Shown piece by piece: positions 34,062-46,556 of a stretch of 64,000 bases of DNA. Numbering within the stretch: the stretch's first letter is position 1; each line of letters starts with the position of its first letter. The stretch lies in NCBI RefSeq assembly GCF_963583255.1, contig NC_084818.1, positions 11,720,222 to 11,784,221 of the forward strand, read 5' to 3'. This DNA comes from Pyrus communis. Its lineage: Eukaryota > Streptophyta > Magnoliopsida > Rosales > Rosaceae. Made by a program: the position numbers and the translations under genes. The notes below the pieces were generated by a model. That model saw nothing but the letters and a program-made list of their open reading frames with translations. It ran no database searches and was not told the origin of the DNA.

Positions 34062-37000
34062 TCAAAGCTGTTGCAGCCACTCCTGAATTGCAGAACGGAG
34101 AGCGCGGTTGGGGACGAGATTCTTGTGTTCAAGCTTCAGATTTGTCATCGGTGAAGTGTCGTGACCGCTGTCCAACCATCCTTTCAAAGCTTCTGCTTCA
34201 TAAGTATAACCGTCTGCTGCAACATGCGGATCTTGCATGACTTCCTGCAGTTGATTAACGACATTTTCAGTTAATTGACGAAATTCTTAACACAATTAAG
34301 AAAATTGCCCTGAAACTATGTTCCTTGTAGATCGATAAACCCGTGTGCATGTGTTTCTCAGTCAATAACATAGTGATTATGACGATGTTGATCCAATATA
34401 TAATGATCATAATGAACATAACTTACCTGGAAAATGGGACAAATAAAATATGGAGGAGGTTGGAAATGCTCTTCAGTACCCAACCGGAATGATGATGAGC
34501 AACCACATGAAGCTCTCATGGGTTCAAGTACTCTCCAGACATCCGATACAAGGTCTGCCCTCAACTTCCGGCTCATCTCACAACACCTTAATGCCAAGCG
34601 AGCCAACTGTTCAGCCTGTACAAATGGCCAATCCCCAGCCAAAGGATCTAAGAGCGTTTCGAACTTTCCAGAATCTAATGCATCCTGCACATCCTTTATT
34701 ATCCTCACAGCCTGTTTCCCAGTCAGCAACTGTAGTAGTATAATTCCAAATGAGTAAACATCTGACTTTGTTGTAAGCTCTCCTGATGAGAAGAACTCAG
34801 GATCGATGTATGGGATAGTACCCTTTGGGTCAGTTCTCCAACAGATCGTTGTGTCGTTGCTTGAACTCTCCCCACGAGGCAACAGCCGACAGATTCCAAA
34901 GTCACTGAGTTTGCTAACAAAGTTAGCATCAAGGAGAATATTGCCAGGTTTTAAGTCACCATGCACTATGCTGTGAGGTTTACTGGAATGGAGAAAGATT
35001 AGGACGGAGCACAACTCTCTGGCAATTCGTATTCGAGTTTGCCATGACAAAGGGGAAGTATTGTCCTTGCAGCTGAGTCGATCTTCAAGACTTCCATTTG
35101 GGAGATACTCATAGATCAGACTCCAAGCTTCTGGGCAGGCACCAATGAGTGTGATGAGATTTTGGTGTCGTAACTTACTCAATACATCCACCTGAGAAGC
35201 ATCAACTAAATTTAATGTTTTGGCAAACATGCGAAATGAAGTTCTTTCCAAGCGGTTTTTTCTTCCAATTTAAGTAGTAAAATATATTATTTGTAAACAA
35301 GACCAAGTAAAAAACTGCAAAAAAAAAAATTGAACGTTCCAGCCTCCAAAAAGCAGAAAAATCTAAAAGATTTCACAACCTCAATTTTTAACTTCCCGAT
35401 GCCTTTACATGCTATTGACTCTAAAGTTACATGGTAAAGATAGAAAAGAAACAAAAGAGAGGAGGAGAGGACAGGTGATAGTATAGGAAAGGAAAGAAAA
35501 TTCATATAATGGGTTATCAAGAAAAGACTGAAAACTTATTAAAACCATTAATAATTAGTGTAGTTTTCAGTTCTTTGAATCTCACTCGTTGCTTTCTCAA
35601 CTTCATCATCTCCCCCTCATTCATCCACATACCTTGCCCTTTAAAAACTAAAAATGTATAAGCCATAATCCCACGGGCTCTAAAATGTTGTATCAAAGAA
35701 ATACGAATACACCCTGATTAAGGTTTAGTTTTTTTTGGCTAGTCCACTGGATAATCTATAAATCAGTAAGTTAACCTATTGAAGGCATCAACCCAGAAAC
35801 TACTGTTGAGAATATCGCGTTTAAGAATGGGAAAAACAAGAACAAACTCCGGAAATCGAAAAACAAATAACCAAGATAAATAACACTAAGAATTTACGTG
35901 GTTCGGCAATATGTGCCTACGTCCACGGGACAGCAACAACAATCTTTCACTGTATCAATAATGAGTACAACCAATAATCTTGCCAAATCTCTAGAACTAG
36001 GACTTGACGAAAAACAAGAAAGAACAAGAACAAGAAATACACTTATCTCTTTTCTTCTCTCCCACACACTTTACAATATTTTCTCAATCTAATCCCTTGA
36101 GTAGTATACAATTTATTGTTTTGCTCTCCTCTCAAAACTAGTACAATAGTCCCTTTATATAGGCAAAATAAAGGTCTTCTTCAATAAGGATTACTAATCC
36201 TAATTGGAAACTAGTTATGAATCCTTCTCCAATTGAGAAACTAACTCCAATTGGGAAAACAATTTAATCCTCTAAGACCATAATTCCTTATAGACGTAGG
36301 ACAACTTATCATGGGTTGGAAAAAACCCAACAACTACCCCAATATGTTCTTAGCAGGTGGAATTGTGGGTACATATAGTAAGCAACAATTGGACTCCTGA
36401 TTATTAAATTTCACTCAAACCTTAATAGTAAATTACTGCAGTAGCTCAATGCTTTTATAAATCAATTCAGCTTTATGAGGTGTAGAAAATATTCAGATTA
36501 TCATACCTCTTGCTGAAACTCAGAGGGGCCTTGCTTACTATGAGCATCTAAAATTTTTATAGCCACCTGAGTGTGACGTAGGGAACCTTTAAAAATGCTC
36601 CCATAACCCCCTTCTCCAATCTTCAGTGATGGGTTAAAGTTTTGAGTTGCTTCTTCAATCTCTGCAAATGAGAACTCAGAGAAGAACTGAGGTATGTGTG
36701 AACTTGAGGCTTCTCCTTGTTTTTCCCTCAGCTCCTCAGCTTCTCTAAGTGCATTGTCACGTTCCACATGCAACTCATCGCGTTCTCTTTTGTAATTTTT
36801 TAAAAGTTCCACAGCCGAGATAATCTTCTGCTCCAAGCTCATGACCATCTGATCAGACTCCGCAATTTGACTCTCAAGTAGTGATTTCTGATCTAGGGCA
36901 GCCCTTAATTCTTCCATGACTTCATCTCGTATCTTCTTCATCTTTTCAAGTTCTTGTCTCTCTTTTGCCAGTTCTTCTTCCATTTCTTTCCTTTGTCTCA

Positions 37001-40000
37001 ACTCCTCATTATATAAGACCTCTGATGCTTTAGCCTGTGAATGGAACAATTCACAATTTTCTGTTTACGGAGTTTTCGGCTATGAAAACAGAACAGAGAT
37101 CATGGAACTTATTATGTTTCCTTTTCCAAATTACATGTTACCAATAATGTTATGCAGTTTAATGTGGTGCCAAGCCACTAGGAATAATTTCATGCAGAGA
37201 ATCATGCTCATATTCTCATCTTAGATAATCAAGTTCTGTGATGGTCAATTGCATGTAGCCAATTCTAGATATAACCTTCTTTGATGAACAATTTACCATC
37301 TATGTGAGGTAGTGTAAGTATTGGAATAAAGAAGACATGAAAAGATAAACTTTTGTAATTCATGTTTGGGGGGAAATGGAAATGGTAAAAAGAAGTGCCT
37401 ACTAGAGAAGAAAATCTTTACCCTCCGTATAGCGTCAATGGCATCTTTTTCAGCTTTCCCACGCCTGATTCCCTCCTGAAATGCATCTCTCTTTGCATTT
37501 TCAGCATCTATCATCACTTGTTCAAGATGATGATACAGAGTATCATCTACCATTCCATCCTGTTAGACCATCAAGGTTTTAAAATTAACTCGGTTAATTC
37601 CTTCTAAGGTGGCAGTTGATGTACTAATCGACAGTTTCAAAATTCAAATTCAGCATGTGAACCATGTAGATTGTTCACCCAAAAGGGATAGTTTGCGCTT
37701 ACCAATACACTGGGAGGGGATGAATGATTAAGATCTTTAGAATGAGGAAGTCTGCATGAGTTACTTGACCCATTTTCACTTCCCTCAACTCTATCCCAAT
37801 GAATCAAAGTGAAATCACCCAATCCAGCAGAAGAGCCTGTTGAATATCCTGAAACACTCCTCCTTATTACCTGATCCAATTCCTCAGGACTTGCTCCTGG
37901 TTCGTACCTATTTCTTGGAGTTGAAAACGCTTCAGTACCATCTGTGGAAGTAGCATCTGTTGTCCTGCCTCCATATTTCTCCATATTTACCGAGCTTGCC
38001 CTGCGGAACAAATCTTGAGCTGGATTGGTGAGTTTCGCTCGATTAGTCCGCTCCATTGTATCAGATTGTGATCTAAAGGGGTGTGGTGGCTGTTCCATTG
38101 GACTTCGTCGCAGCAATGGAACCTCTGTATCAACTCCATCTGAATTTCCTTCCCTATTTTATCATGGTATATGCATTAGTAGTCATGATCATCAAAATCA
38201 AGCAACAGTTCATGATTTAAGAGAAAATGAGATGTTGAGAAGAAATTTATAATTACAATCACCATCATGCAAACAATTAAAAACCATATGGTTGTTTTGA
38301 AGCACGGATTTTCTGAATAGAAAGATAAATAACAGAAGTTTCAAGAAAACCTTTTTCTTCAATATTTCAATTTGATTTTCTAAGAAGTTCAAGTAAACCT
38401 GGTGTGTATAAGGTACCCCTTGCAAATAAATTGTATGTGACAGGAAACAGGGGCTTGTTGGCGGACAAATATGGCTTTCTTGGACTTGAGGTCCATCATT
38501 TTCCTGCAACTTTAAATTGTGAGTGAATAATATTTTTACACACACAAAAACTGCGTTGGTAAACAAAATAACTCTTCTATTGGGAACTCCATCATAAGGG
38601 GAAAGAAAAAAACTCATCTACTCAGAAGGGAATTGGAATCTAATTAACCAAACAATTATATGGGGCAGAGGCAGTAGTGTAAGATGCTACAATGACAAAC
38701 AGGCATGTCTAGTTAACATTCACATATTTTATCATGCCTTCTGTTAACATTTACGGTCATTTAATTTTCAGCACGCGGCTTTATAATGCATTAGTCTCGT
38801 TCGTGACTGAACTAACAATTCATCCTAGAGCATGTAGAGTCAGAACCCACATATCTATGTTGGATGAACACAAATGCTTCATTCAAACACATCCGGGGTA
38901 ATTAAATATTTGGACATGTTCGTAGAACTAAAAAGGACAAACAGGCATATGAGAATAGTTGTTATGTGATACTTTGAATGGTGCTTGTCTGCTGCTGCTC
39001 CCATAACAAGCTTCCTGATCCCATGCTGAGAGATGAGTTCCACAATTCCCTTCTCAATACAGTCCCTTTCAATATGTAGCTTTTCTACCCGAACCTAAAT
39101 CAAACAGTCAACAGCAAAATATGTCAGAAAGTTTGGCAATTTTACAAAGCATCTGAAAGGGAACTACTCAAGTAACAAAAATCTAAGTTTTCATTTCGCT
39201 TTAAGATAATACAAGAATGCATTCTTTTCTTCTAAGATATACCAACTTCGTAAGAACTATCGTTTAACTTCGTATCCTGTCATATATTTCTCAATTTTCT
39301 TTTATATTATAGAAATTACTCTATTTTGTACAAGAAAGAAAAAGGAAAAGGAAAACAAAGGTAGAGACGGAGGAAATACCCCCCTTTGGAGACAAATACG
39401 AATGTAATCATCAAGGATCTTATTCATGTGTTGCCTTTCAGTTTCTCTGTGCAGTCTGAGTTGCTGTTTCGTCGGTGAGCTCGCTGGGAACTTCGCCCCC
39501 ACTGCAAATGAAGAAAACAGCAGAAAATTAAATCCAGTCGGAAATCCTAAGACAGAATGACAAAATAGAAACTTTGTTATACGAACTATCTGATCCAAAC
39601 CCCAGCCAGACAATGAAGCATTTGATTGTAACTAGTCTCCGGAGTTTATATATATACTTCTCTACACTTCTTCAATCTTTTTGGCTAATTTACCACCGAA
39701 TTGCTGTGCTGCCCATCAAACCGAAAACCATGGTCCTCGGCAGATAAAGCATTATCACGCTACTAATTGTGAGTTAAACAAGTCACAACATTCATCAAAC
39801 AAAACATGTGTGAAACGATCCACTTACTGAAAGGAATCATCTGAGCGGGCTGGTGAATATGAACTAAGCAGATTTTCTTCCCTCCAGAATTAAGCACCGC
39901 CCACACCAGAGTTGATTTGCTTTCTTTAACGTCTTTTCCCACTGCAACATAGATCATATCTTCGATCATCCGTGGCACCGCTGGCACCGCCACCGGCACT

Positions 40001-40110
40001 GCCACCGGCTCCTCCACAATCTCTCCGCGAGCCATGTATTCTGATATATGAGTGTAGCTTATCCGCCCTGCCAGTTGAGCAATTGCAGGCACAGAACTCA
40101 CTACAGCCAT
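34062..40110 (-). CDS. PUB33: U-box E3 ligase with USP and kinase domains (PUB33 type), complete, 9 exons
   Basis: Exons, high to low: 40110-39828, 39501-39380, 39094-38973, 38503-38399, 38153-37703, 37559-37422, 37034-36507, 35191-34427, 34244-34062. Phases agree and give 898 aa. Order: universal-stress-protein-like domain (about 50-210, YVAVGKDVKESKSTLVWA and IHQPAQMIP), a Ser-rich linker, a long coiled coil (about 362-520, rich in E/K/R), a protein kinase domain with IGEGGYGSIFKG (Gly loop 547-552), Lys 567, HGDLKPGN (Asp 662, so a non-RD kinase) and DFG 680-682, then a C-terminal U-box from CPIFQEVMQDPHVAADGYTY. The family attaches ubiquitin to targets and is linked to stress and immune signalling. 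The ATG at 40110 begins MAVVSSVPA. It could be a close paralogue (PUB32-35 group). Confidence 0.95.
35804..36332. mobile_element. solo LTR (family A, Copia-like) in a PUB33 intron
   Basis: A 529-bp LTR TGTTGAGAATATCGCG ... AAAACCCAACA with the perfect TSD ACTAC (35799-35803, 36333-36337), inside the intron between exons 7 and 8. The same LTR forms both ends of the element at 51013-52542. By comparison with that element its sense direction is minus, the same direction as the host gene. Confidence 0.9.
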
Positions 40111-41190
40111 GGCCAAAAGCTATTCAAAACCTCATACCAGTAACCAATCTATGAATTTCTCTCTCTATTTTTCTCCAATACTTTGCATTCTCCCTCTGAA
40201 ACCCCTCCCTTTCCTCAACTTTTAGAACTTGATCATCATTTTCTCACTCTACCCACTCAACTTTCTCTCTCTACAATTGCTCCTCTTCAATTGGAAAAAC
40301 CATTTATCAAAATCACACTCCACCCGGTTCACCTACATCTTCTCCAAATCAAGAAATGAACCAAAATCTCAGACAACCCGATTCATATTTTCCCTTCCAG
40401 ACCTCAAATCTAACCAATTCAACCAAGAAATCGCCCCTCCAATCTACAAAACAGAACTTGTTCCCCAACTCAGAAAGCTCTACAGCACAAAACACCCCCG
40501 CCCAGAAAGCGGAATTCTACTTTCCACGACTTCTACTTCCTAAAGTGAACCAAAAGGACTCGAAAGCGAAAAGGATGATTGGGAAAACACGAAGGGATGA
40601 TAGTTCTTGAATATTGAAATTCTCTCTCAATCGATTTGATTAAATCGTCTAAAAGGGATTGATTGTCTTAAGCTTGATGGTTGTACAGTTTGATACCGAC
40701 TCCCACTAAATAAAAGGGTAAATTACACTATTACGGATATCATCGGGTGCAGTAGTTTAATAGTGCTGCTGCGTCTGGACGAGATATTTAAAGTTGTAAG
40801 AAATTTTAGACGCAATTGTTAAATAATAATTCAACAATCAAACACTCAACTCAGGTAAACAACTTTGGAATGACAAGCAGGCTTCATGAAAACGTAACAA
40901 GCAGCCCATTTTTCAAAGATTCCCCTTGACATTTCTTAGTAGAGAAATGCTAAGAGAATTTTTAAAAGTCGGACTTTCTAGAGTCTTCGTAACTTCATAT
41001 TTTTATCATAAAGTTTTGTAATATTGGTACGGAAATATAGAAAAAAATGAGATGACAAAGAATTTATAGATTGTTCCATTTTTGAGATGATCTTCTTAAC
41101 ATTTCCATTCTCAATAGAGTAATGGTATACGACCACCTATTTGTTTCATCTCAGGCTCATTAACGTATATAATTCTCATTCCTAATAGAG
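40111..41190. other. upstream region of the PUB33-type gene and AT-rich intergenic DNA
   Basis: Pyrimidine-rich leader-like sequence on the gene strand is not obvious. The plus-strand frames at 40229-40610 are low-complexity (Ser/Thr/Asn/Lys) and lack any domain. No gene seen. Confidence 0.4.
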
Positions 41191-41263
41191 AGATGGTACA
41201 AATAATACTACACATAGGTGATAAAACTAGTATTTTTGTTCTCAATATAATATGCAGAGTCAA

Positions 41264-41396
41264 CACGTACGAGGAACTGTTGGCCGTGATGCAGCGGAAT
41301 AAATATGGAACATGCTGTCGCATATTTTCCCTTGAAACCGTCGCGTACGGCCTTTATCCGCGCCATTTGGAGCCACTCCATCGGTTCCACCGCCAA
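41264..41396 (-). pseudogene. isolated exon-like fragment, unidentified
   Basis: On the minus strand, after a TACTGCAG acceptor-like site, the frame reads LAVEPMEWLQMARIKAVRDG then FKGKYATACSIFIPLHHG and ends before CTCGTACGT, which resembles a donor. Codon content looks protein-like and GC is higher than the surroundings, but no neighbouring exons or family were recognised. It may be a gene remnant. Confidence 0.3.
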
Positions 41397-41800
41397 CTGC
41401 AGTAACTGTACTCATTCAGCACCTTCCTCCTCCATCTCTTCTTAATATTCTCACACATTTTCGCACCTGCATCAACCAACTTAATATATTGGGATTAAAT
41501 TAATAATTAAAAAACCAATTATTCGACGCTACATGGTTAAAATTTGGATCATGAATCGTCTTTTTGCACTTGTTTTCTACTGCTGCGTTAACATCTTGGT
41601 TAACTAGAATAAGACAGTACAAGTCCAGCTAGTTTGCGCGTTTATTAATTATGTTGAAAACAAATACAAAGTATTGAGGACAAAATAGTACGAAAATGTT
41701 TAATTAGTTTGCGCGTTACTTGATTACGCAACCAAGAATATTTGATACCTTGACACTGACATAGTACATGACATTTGGATTGCTTAAAAAGGAGAAGAGA

Positions 41801-41962
41801 GGATTTCAAGAATCCTCCAATCACATCCGTTCATCGTACATCGTACGATTAATTTTTGTTAGATACTATTTATATTCAATTTCAAATAAAAAAAATTTAC
41901 AATGATTTCTAAACGCACGATGTACTATGAATGGATGTGATTTGAGGATCCGGTGAGGATCC
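41801..41962. mobile_element. MITE with about 45-bp imperfect TIRs
   Basis: CCAATCACATCCGTTCATCG then TACATCGTACG at the left is inverted at the right (CGCACGATGTACTATGAATG then GATGTGATTTGAGGATCC). The ends again contain GGATCC-type motifs as in the element at 3694. Confidence 0.65.
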
Positions 41963-42050
41963 TCACTCAAAAGGGAGCTTTCATAACCACATTCCATACA
42001 GTCTATCTATGTTACTATGTTTTAAATTCAATCTATAATCTAACTTAATC

Positions 42051-42380
42051 TAAGGTGGGTTCGGTGTTGTTTGAAGTTTTTTTAAAAGCAGCTTTTTAAA
42101 AAAGTTGGGGCTAAACTTGTGTTTGGTAAATAAATAAAAAAAACTTTTTTTTTCTTCATAAAAGGCAGGTAAACAGTATCAATTAATAAAACTTTCATAT
42201 TAACAACCTTACCCTGTCTTTCTCCCGAACCTAATGCGTCATTTTTTTTTTACCAAAAGCACTTTTAACAGTATAGTTTAACAAACACGTGCCTACTTTT
42301 TTCACAACTGTTTATTTTTATAGTATAGTAGAAGTAGTTTTTTTTTTTTTTTTTTCAACGGCAATCTTAAACTAGCCCTA
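42051..42380. mobile_element. AT-rich MITE, hAT-like, second copy of the 3937 type
   Basis: Left GGTGGGTTCGGTGTTGTTTG and right inverse AGGGCTAGTTTAAGATTGCC are weak TIRs. The interior has AAAAGCAGCTTTTTAAAAA and ACCAAAAGCACTTTT as in the element at 3937. No TSD seen. Confidence 0.4.
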
Positions 42381-43169
42381 AATTACATGACTAGAAATTT
42401 GACACTTGGGTGCAGTGTAAGAGCACATTGTATTATCTATTATGATATTAGTTCTTTTCTTCAGTTTATAATATAAACGGTTCTAATTATAAGCAAAAAA
42501 CTTATGTAAATCGACCACAAAGTGTGTTGAGGCAATTCCTCCTATCCTTGTACTTGAGGAAAGTTGAACTTTTTCAAAGAGACAATAAATTTAGAAAGTT
42601 CAAGTATAAGGGTGCATTGTTGTTTAAAATGAGGTAGAAATAGTTTTATTGATTTGGAAGTCAGATGTCAAAAACCATTTGATCAAAAACAAATGAATCA
42701 ATTAATTTGGTGAAATAGCCAGGAAATTTCATGAATACTGATCATGCTTTGACCGAGTCCGAAATTGGATTATTCATTTCATGTCGTTTTCTCTCATCTC
42801 ATTCAATGAGTTTGAAGTTCATGCACTCGAAATCCTCCCCAGTTAAAACCTCCTAATTTCATAACTATAAACACATGTTGTTCACCAATCGATTTCATGG
42901 GCCGGTCCTTATTTTTTTACACTCTAGGCGACATTGAAAGATATGCCCTAATATAATTTCACATAAAATAATATATCTTAGTATTCATACATTGTACATC
43001 AAATATTAAACTTAACTGGTATACCGAATCATATAATGTCTTACTTTAAATATCATGCTTAAGTAACTAAGAATTTAAACAATGAGTGTAGAGACTTTTT
43101 CTGGGGTAGAGATGGGAAGTAAAAATTGTGACTTGGGAAAAAAAAAAAAAAGTGTACTTCTAAGGTTTC
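42381..43169. other. AT-rich intergenic DNA
   Basis: No gene, repeat termini or RNA gene recognised. It may hold more of the decayed LINE that becomes readable at about 43170. Confidence 0.4.
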
Positions 43170-43910
43170 AAGGGGCTGGCATCAGAAGAGTTAATCATTT
43201 CAATAATGCATATATGGCTACGTTAGGATAAAAAGTTTTAAAGGATGAAAACTACTGGTGGGTGCAAATTGTTAAAAATAAGGTATATAAAGAAGGATGA
43301 TTTTTTGAGTTGCAAAGTCAAGTAAAATTACTCTTTGGCTTGGAAAATGATTTTGAATACTAGACTTGTTATTCATAGGGGAATTAGATGGGTTGTGGTT
43401 AATGGAGAGGATATCTTTTTATGGACTCATCGTTGATTTTTTCCTTATCCACTGCTCCAGCGAATTTCTGAAAATCAACAATTGAACATAAATTAGGAGA
43501 CTAAAATGAGTGAATTTATTGAGAATAAGAGGTGGGATAGAGTTCATCTCTCCCCAAGTGTTAGACTTGGATGTTGTGAGAAAAATTTGTATTGTGCCTA
43601 TTTCTCTTCAAATAAAAGTGATAATTTCGTGCAAGAACATTCCTCTACCAGTGAATTCTTAATTAAATTGGCAGCTTGGATTTAGAGTGATAATAACCAT
43701 GAAGTTAAAAGGCAGAAGCTCCTTAAGAAGATATGGAAGTTAACGATACCTCCCAAGGTAAAAAATTTCGCTTGGCTTCTTACTCATGAAAAACTTCATA
43801 CTAGAATGAGATTGAGTAAATTCATTCAGAATATTGACAAATTAATTGAGTGCATGCTAAAGAAATGTGGAACATTTCTCCAGTAACTCCTCGAAAGAAT
43901 AATTTGACTC
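43170..43910 (+). pseudogene. decayed LINE (non-LTR retrotransposon) ORF2 C-terminal region
   Basis: Reading across several stops and frameshifts gives GLRRVNHFNNAYMATLG, ENYWWVQIVKNKVY, RGIRWVV-like text and KLWKK-like text followed by LKKIWKLTIPPKVKNFAWLL. This is the region between RT and the zf-RVT domain of plant L1-type LINEs. It is clearly nonfunctional. Confidence 0.75.
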
Positions 43911-44284
43911 AGTTAATAATGTGTTAGATTGAATGGAATTAATTGACACTGTTGAGTGCCATGACTTGAGTGATCGTAGTAAAGCTCTACTGAATTGTTG
44001 GCAAATGTGGTAGAAATAATAAAGTTTTTAGAAGTTTGATTCCTAAGCATGAAAAGATTAACAATAAAAATATTACTTAAACATGAAAAGATTATCAATA
44101 GATAAAAATAAAAATAAAAACAAATTTATAAAAAAATATATAAAAAAAAAACCCTAATTTATATTTAGACAAACTTGAACCTGATTTTGCAAGCCAATTC
44201 AAACTGAAAACAAAAAATCACTACTGGAAATGCCACATTTAATAACCTAATAAAATAAATAAATTTTTGGTCAAACAATAGATT

Positions 44285-44545
44285 TTTTAGATTAGATGTT
44301 AAATTAAGAAGCCGATGGGATTCGAATCCACACCGTGGTGCAAGGACAACACTCATTTCCACAATTGCAGTAGAGAATCACTTTGCATAATAATAAAATT
44401 AATGTTTTTTTTTTTTGTTATTTAAAGTAGACATGAAAAAAAAAAAAAAAAAAAAACGAAACTACCCTTTATGTTGAGAGAGGGAATTGAACTTGGGTGA
44501 GCACGGAAACAAAAACTATACATAACCACTTTATCATCTAAAATA
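44285..44545 (-). mobile_element. tRNA-like (SINE-type) sequences, tentative
   Basis: On the minus strand an A-box-like GATGATAAAGTGGTTATG (44522-44540) and a B-box-like AGTTCAATTCC (near 44482-44493) are about 30 bp apart. A second block holds GGATTCGAATCC, palindromic, near 44318. No full cloverleaf could be drawn, so these are not called tRNA genes. Confidence 0.33.
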
Positions 44546-44915
44546 TATTTTTATCTATTATGAACGTTTATTATATATCAAGAATAACAAAATCTTATCC
44601 ATATATGAATTAAAATAGTTTTTTTTTGTGCCCCTTGTTTTTTTGGGTCCCGAGCGGTCCCCTTGATGGCACTGGACCAGGGCCGGGCCTAATTGGTGTG
44701 TGGATATTATTATGTACCAATCACCCTATCTGCAGTGTTAAAAGACCAAATGCAATGAACTTGTACGTAGTTCCAGTCATTTACTTTCACACCTAAAATT
44801 TTAAATTTGATTCATCTTCTTATTACTAATCGTTGCTAATCAATTTGAGGCTACTTTCGCCTTCACGTGTTTGGTATACGGCTCCATCTTTAGAGGCTCT
44901 TCCTTTTCTACTTTC

Positions 44916-45039
44916 GAATTTTTTGGACATTGTAGTCTACATGTTTGTATTCCAGCGTAGACTATTTTTTCTTTTTCTACATGGTCCATGGAGCTAGGGA
45001 GGGAATACAAACATGTAGACTAGAATGTCCAAAAAATTC
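44916..45039. repeat. 38-bp inverted repeat (hairpin) followed by direct repeats
   Basis: The arm 44916-44953 (GAATTTTTTGGACATTGTAG, then TCTACATGTTTGTATTCC) is inverted at 45002-45039 with one mismatch and a 48-bp spacer. Immediately downstream TTTGTATTCCCTCCTTAACG then TGTACCATTCCAACGTAGA is repeated directly (about 45051-45093 and 45125-45165). Confidence 0.85.
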
Positions 45040-45426
45040 ACTCCTTAGCGTGTTTGTATTCCCTCCTTAACGTGTACCATTCCAACGTAGATTATTTTTT
45101 CTTGTACTAGAATAGTCTACATGTTTGTATTCCCTCCTTAACGTGTACCATTCCAACGTAGACTTTTTTTTTTTTTTTTACATGCTCCATGGAGCTAGAA
45201 TATTAGGTCAAAAAGAAATTTACATTTTTTTTCTAATACAAATCACAACCCACACCCACCTTCATACGAAAGAAAACAAAATAAAATCCTGTTTTCCTTT
45301 ATATCTTGCCATTTATCGTGGATTTACTGTGCATGGAAAAAAAAAACACTTCAATATAAAATAGACCACTTCAATTGCATAGGATGCTAGGAAAAGTAGA
45401 CCACTTAAATTTCATTGGTATATTTA

Positions 45427-45799
45427 GGCCTAATTGGATTATTAGTCCCTGTGATAATAGAGCAGTTGGAAGATAGCCCCTATGGTAAAAAAATTATGAT
45501 TTAAACCTCTGTGGTGAAGTTTGTTAGGATTTATGTCTAAAGTTGAAATTTTCGTAAACTTTTTGTTAATTATTAGCACGTCAGCCCCACATATTAGGCT
45601 AAAATGGAACTCTCCGTTAATTGCTAGCACGCGGGGCTGCTTCACGTGCTAATAATTAATAGAAAGTGGACGAAATTTTTAATTTTGATCATAAATCCTA
45701 ACAGACTTCACCACATGGGCTTAAATCCTTGTTTTTTTTACCACATGGGCTATCTTCCAACTAACCTATCACCACGCGGACTATTAATCCAATTAAGTC
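45427..45799. mobile_element. MULE-type MITE, 9-bp TSD
   Basis: A 373-bp element with TIRs of about 115 bp (left GGCCTAATTGGATTATTAGT; right inverse GACTTAATTGGATTAATAGT) and the perfect 9-bp TSD GTATATTTA at 45418-45426 and 45800-45808. There is no coding capacity. Confidence 0.9.
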
Positions 45800-46394
45800 G
45801 TATATTTAAGTGGCAAATGTTTCTCGTAGTTAGGGTATTTCTTTTTAATCTATTATGAACAGGTTCAAACCATCTCTCGGTAATATAAATTAATGTAGAA
45901 TATCGCTTGTAAATAAAAAAAAATCGTATGATATTTCTAAAGTCATTAACCCTATTACATGATTAAAATGTAACATAATTATTTTTATTATAAACAATGT
46001 AATGTAGTGAGTTGAAGAGTAAGACCTCATTCACCAACGTAATCCACCACTTGCAAACCTGATAATACTTAATTCTCTGTTAAGAAGAATCTTAGACGTA
46101 TAATTACTCTTTAATCCTAATTAAGCGGCTAAATTATCTTCCAATAATGGTATGGATTCCTGTACAAGTTGACTAATTGGTGATAAACGGACTCATGTAA
46201 GCAAAAGTAAAGAGAAAAGGAGAGACAAGGTAAAAGGACAGAATTTAAGAAAGAGATGAATAGGGAAAGAAAGGGACGTTGAGCATTTCCATTTGTGGGC
46301 CAATTCAACTTAATTAATGACCTTAATTTGTCATTATCATTAAGCTTGGAGAAAAGGTTGATCAAGGTAATATATATTGTCAATTAGTACTACC

Positions 46395-46556
46395 GTCTAG
46401 TATTATTTATATTCACTTATAACTTATAAGTAAGAGGTCTTGGGTTCCATTTTCATCAAAGGCGAATTTGAATCACATTATTGTTAGCTCATTATGAGGA
46501 TTAGCCCGCTCCCAACACTCTTAGAATAGATAATATATTTTGTTCAAAAAATAATA
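46395..46556 (+). mobile_element. SINE, third copy, head partly decayed
   Basis: CCGTCTAGTATTATTTATAT, then AAGTAAGAGGTCTTGGGTTC, CATTTTCATC, AAGGCGAATTTGAATCACAT, and TAGATAATATATTTTGTTCA with an A-rich tail. Same family as 15214 but closer to the family form over the B box. No TSD was fixed with confidence. Confidence 0.7.

Noticed and set aside
40229..40610. 104-aa and 84-aa plus-strand frames upstream of the PUB33-type gene
   Set aside because: Low-complexity Asn/Ser/Lys/Pro composition, overlapping each other, no domain or splice context.
44285..44400. Possible tRNA gene around GGATTCGAATCC
   Set aside because: The motif is palindromic and no acceptor, D or anticodon stems could be drawn around it on either strand.
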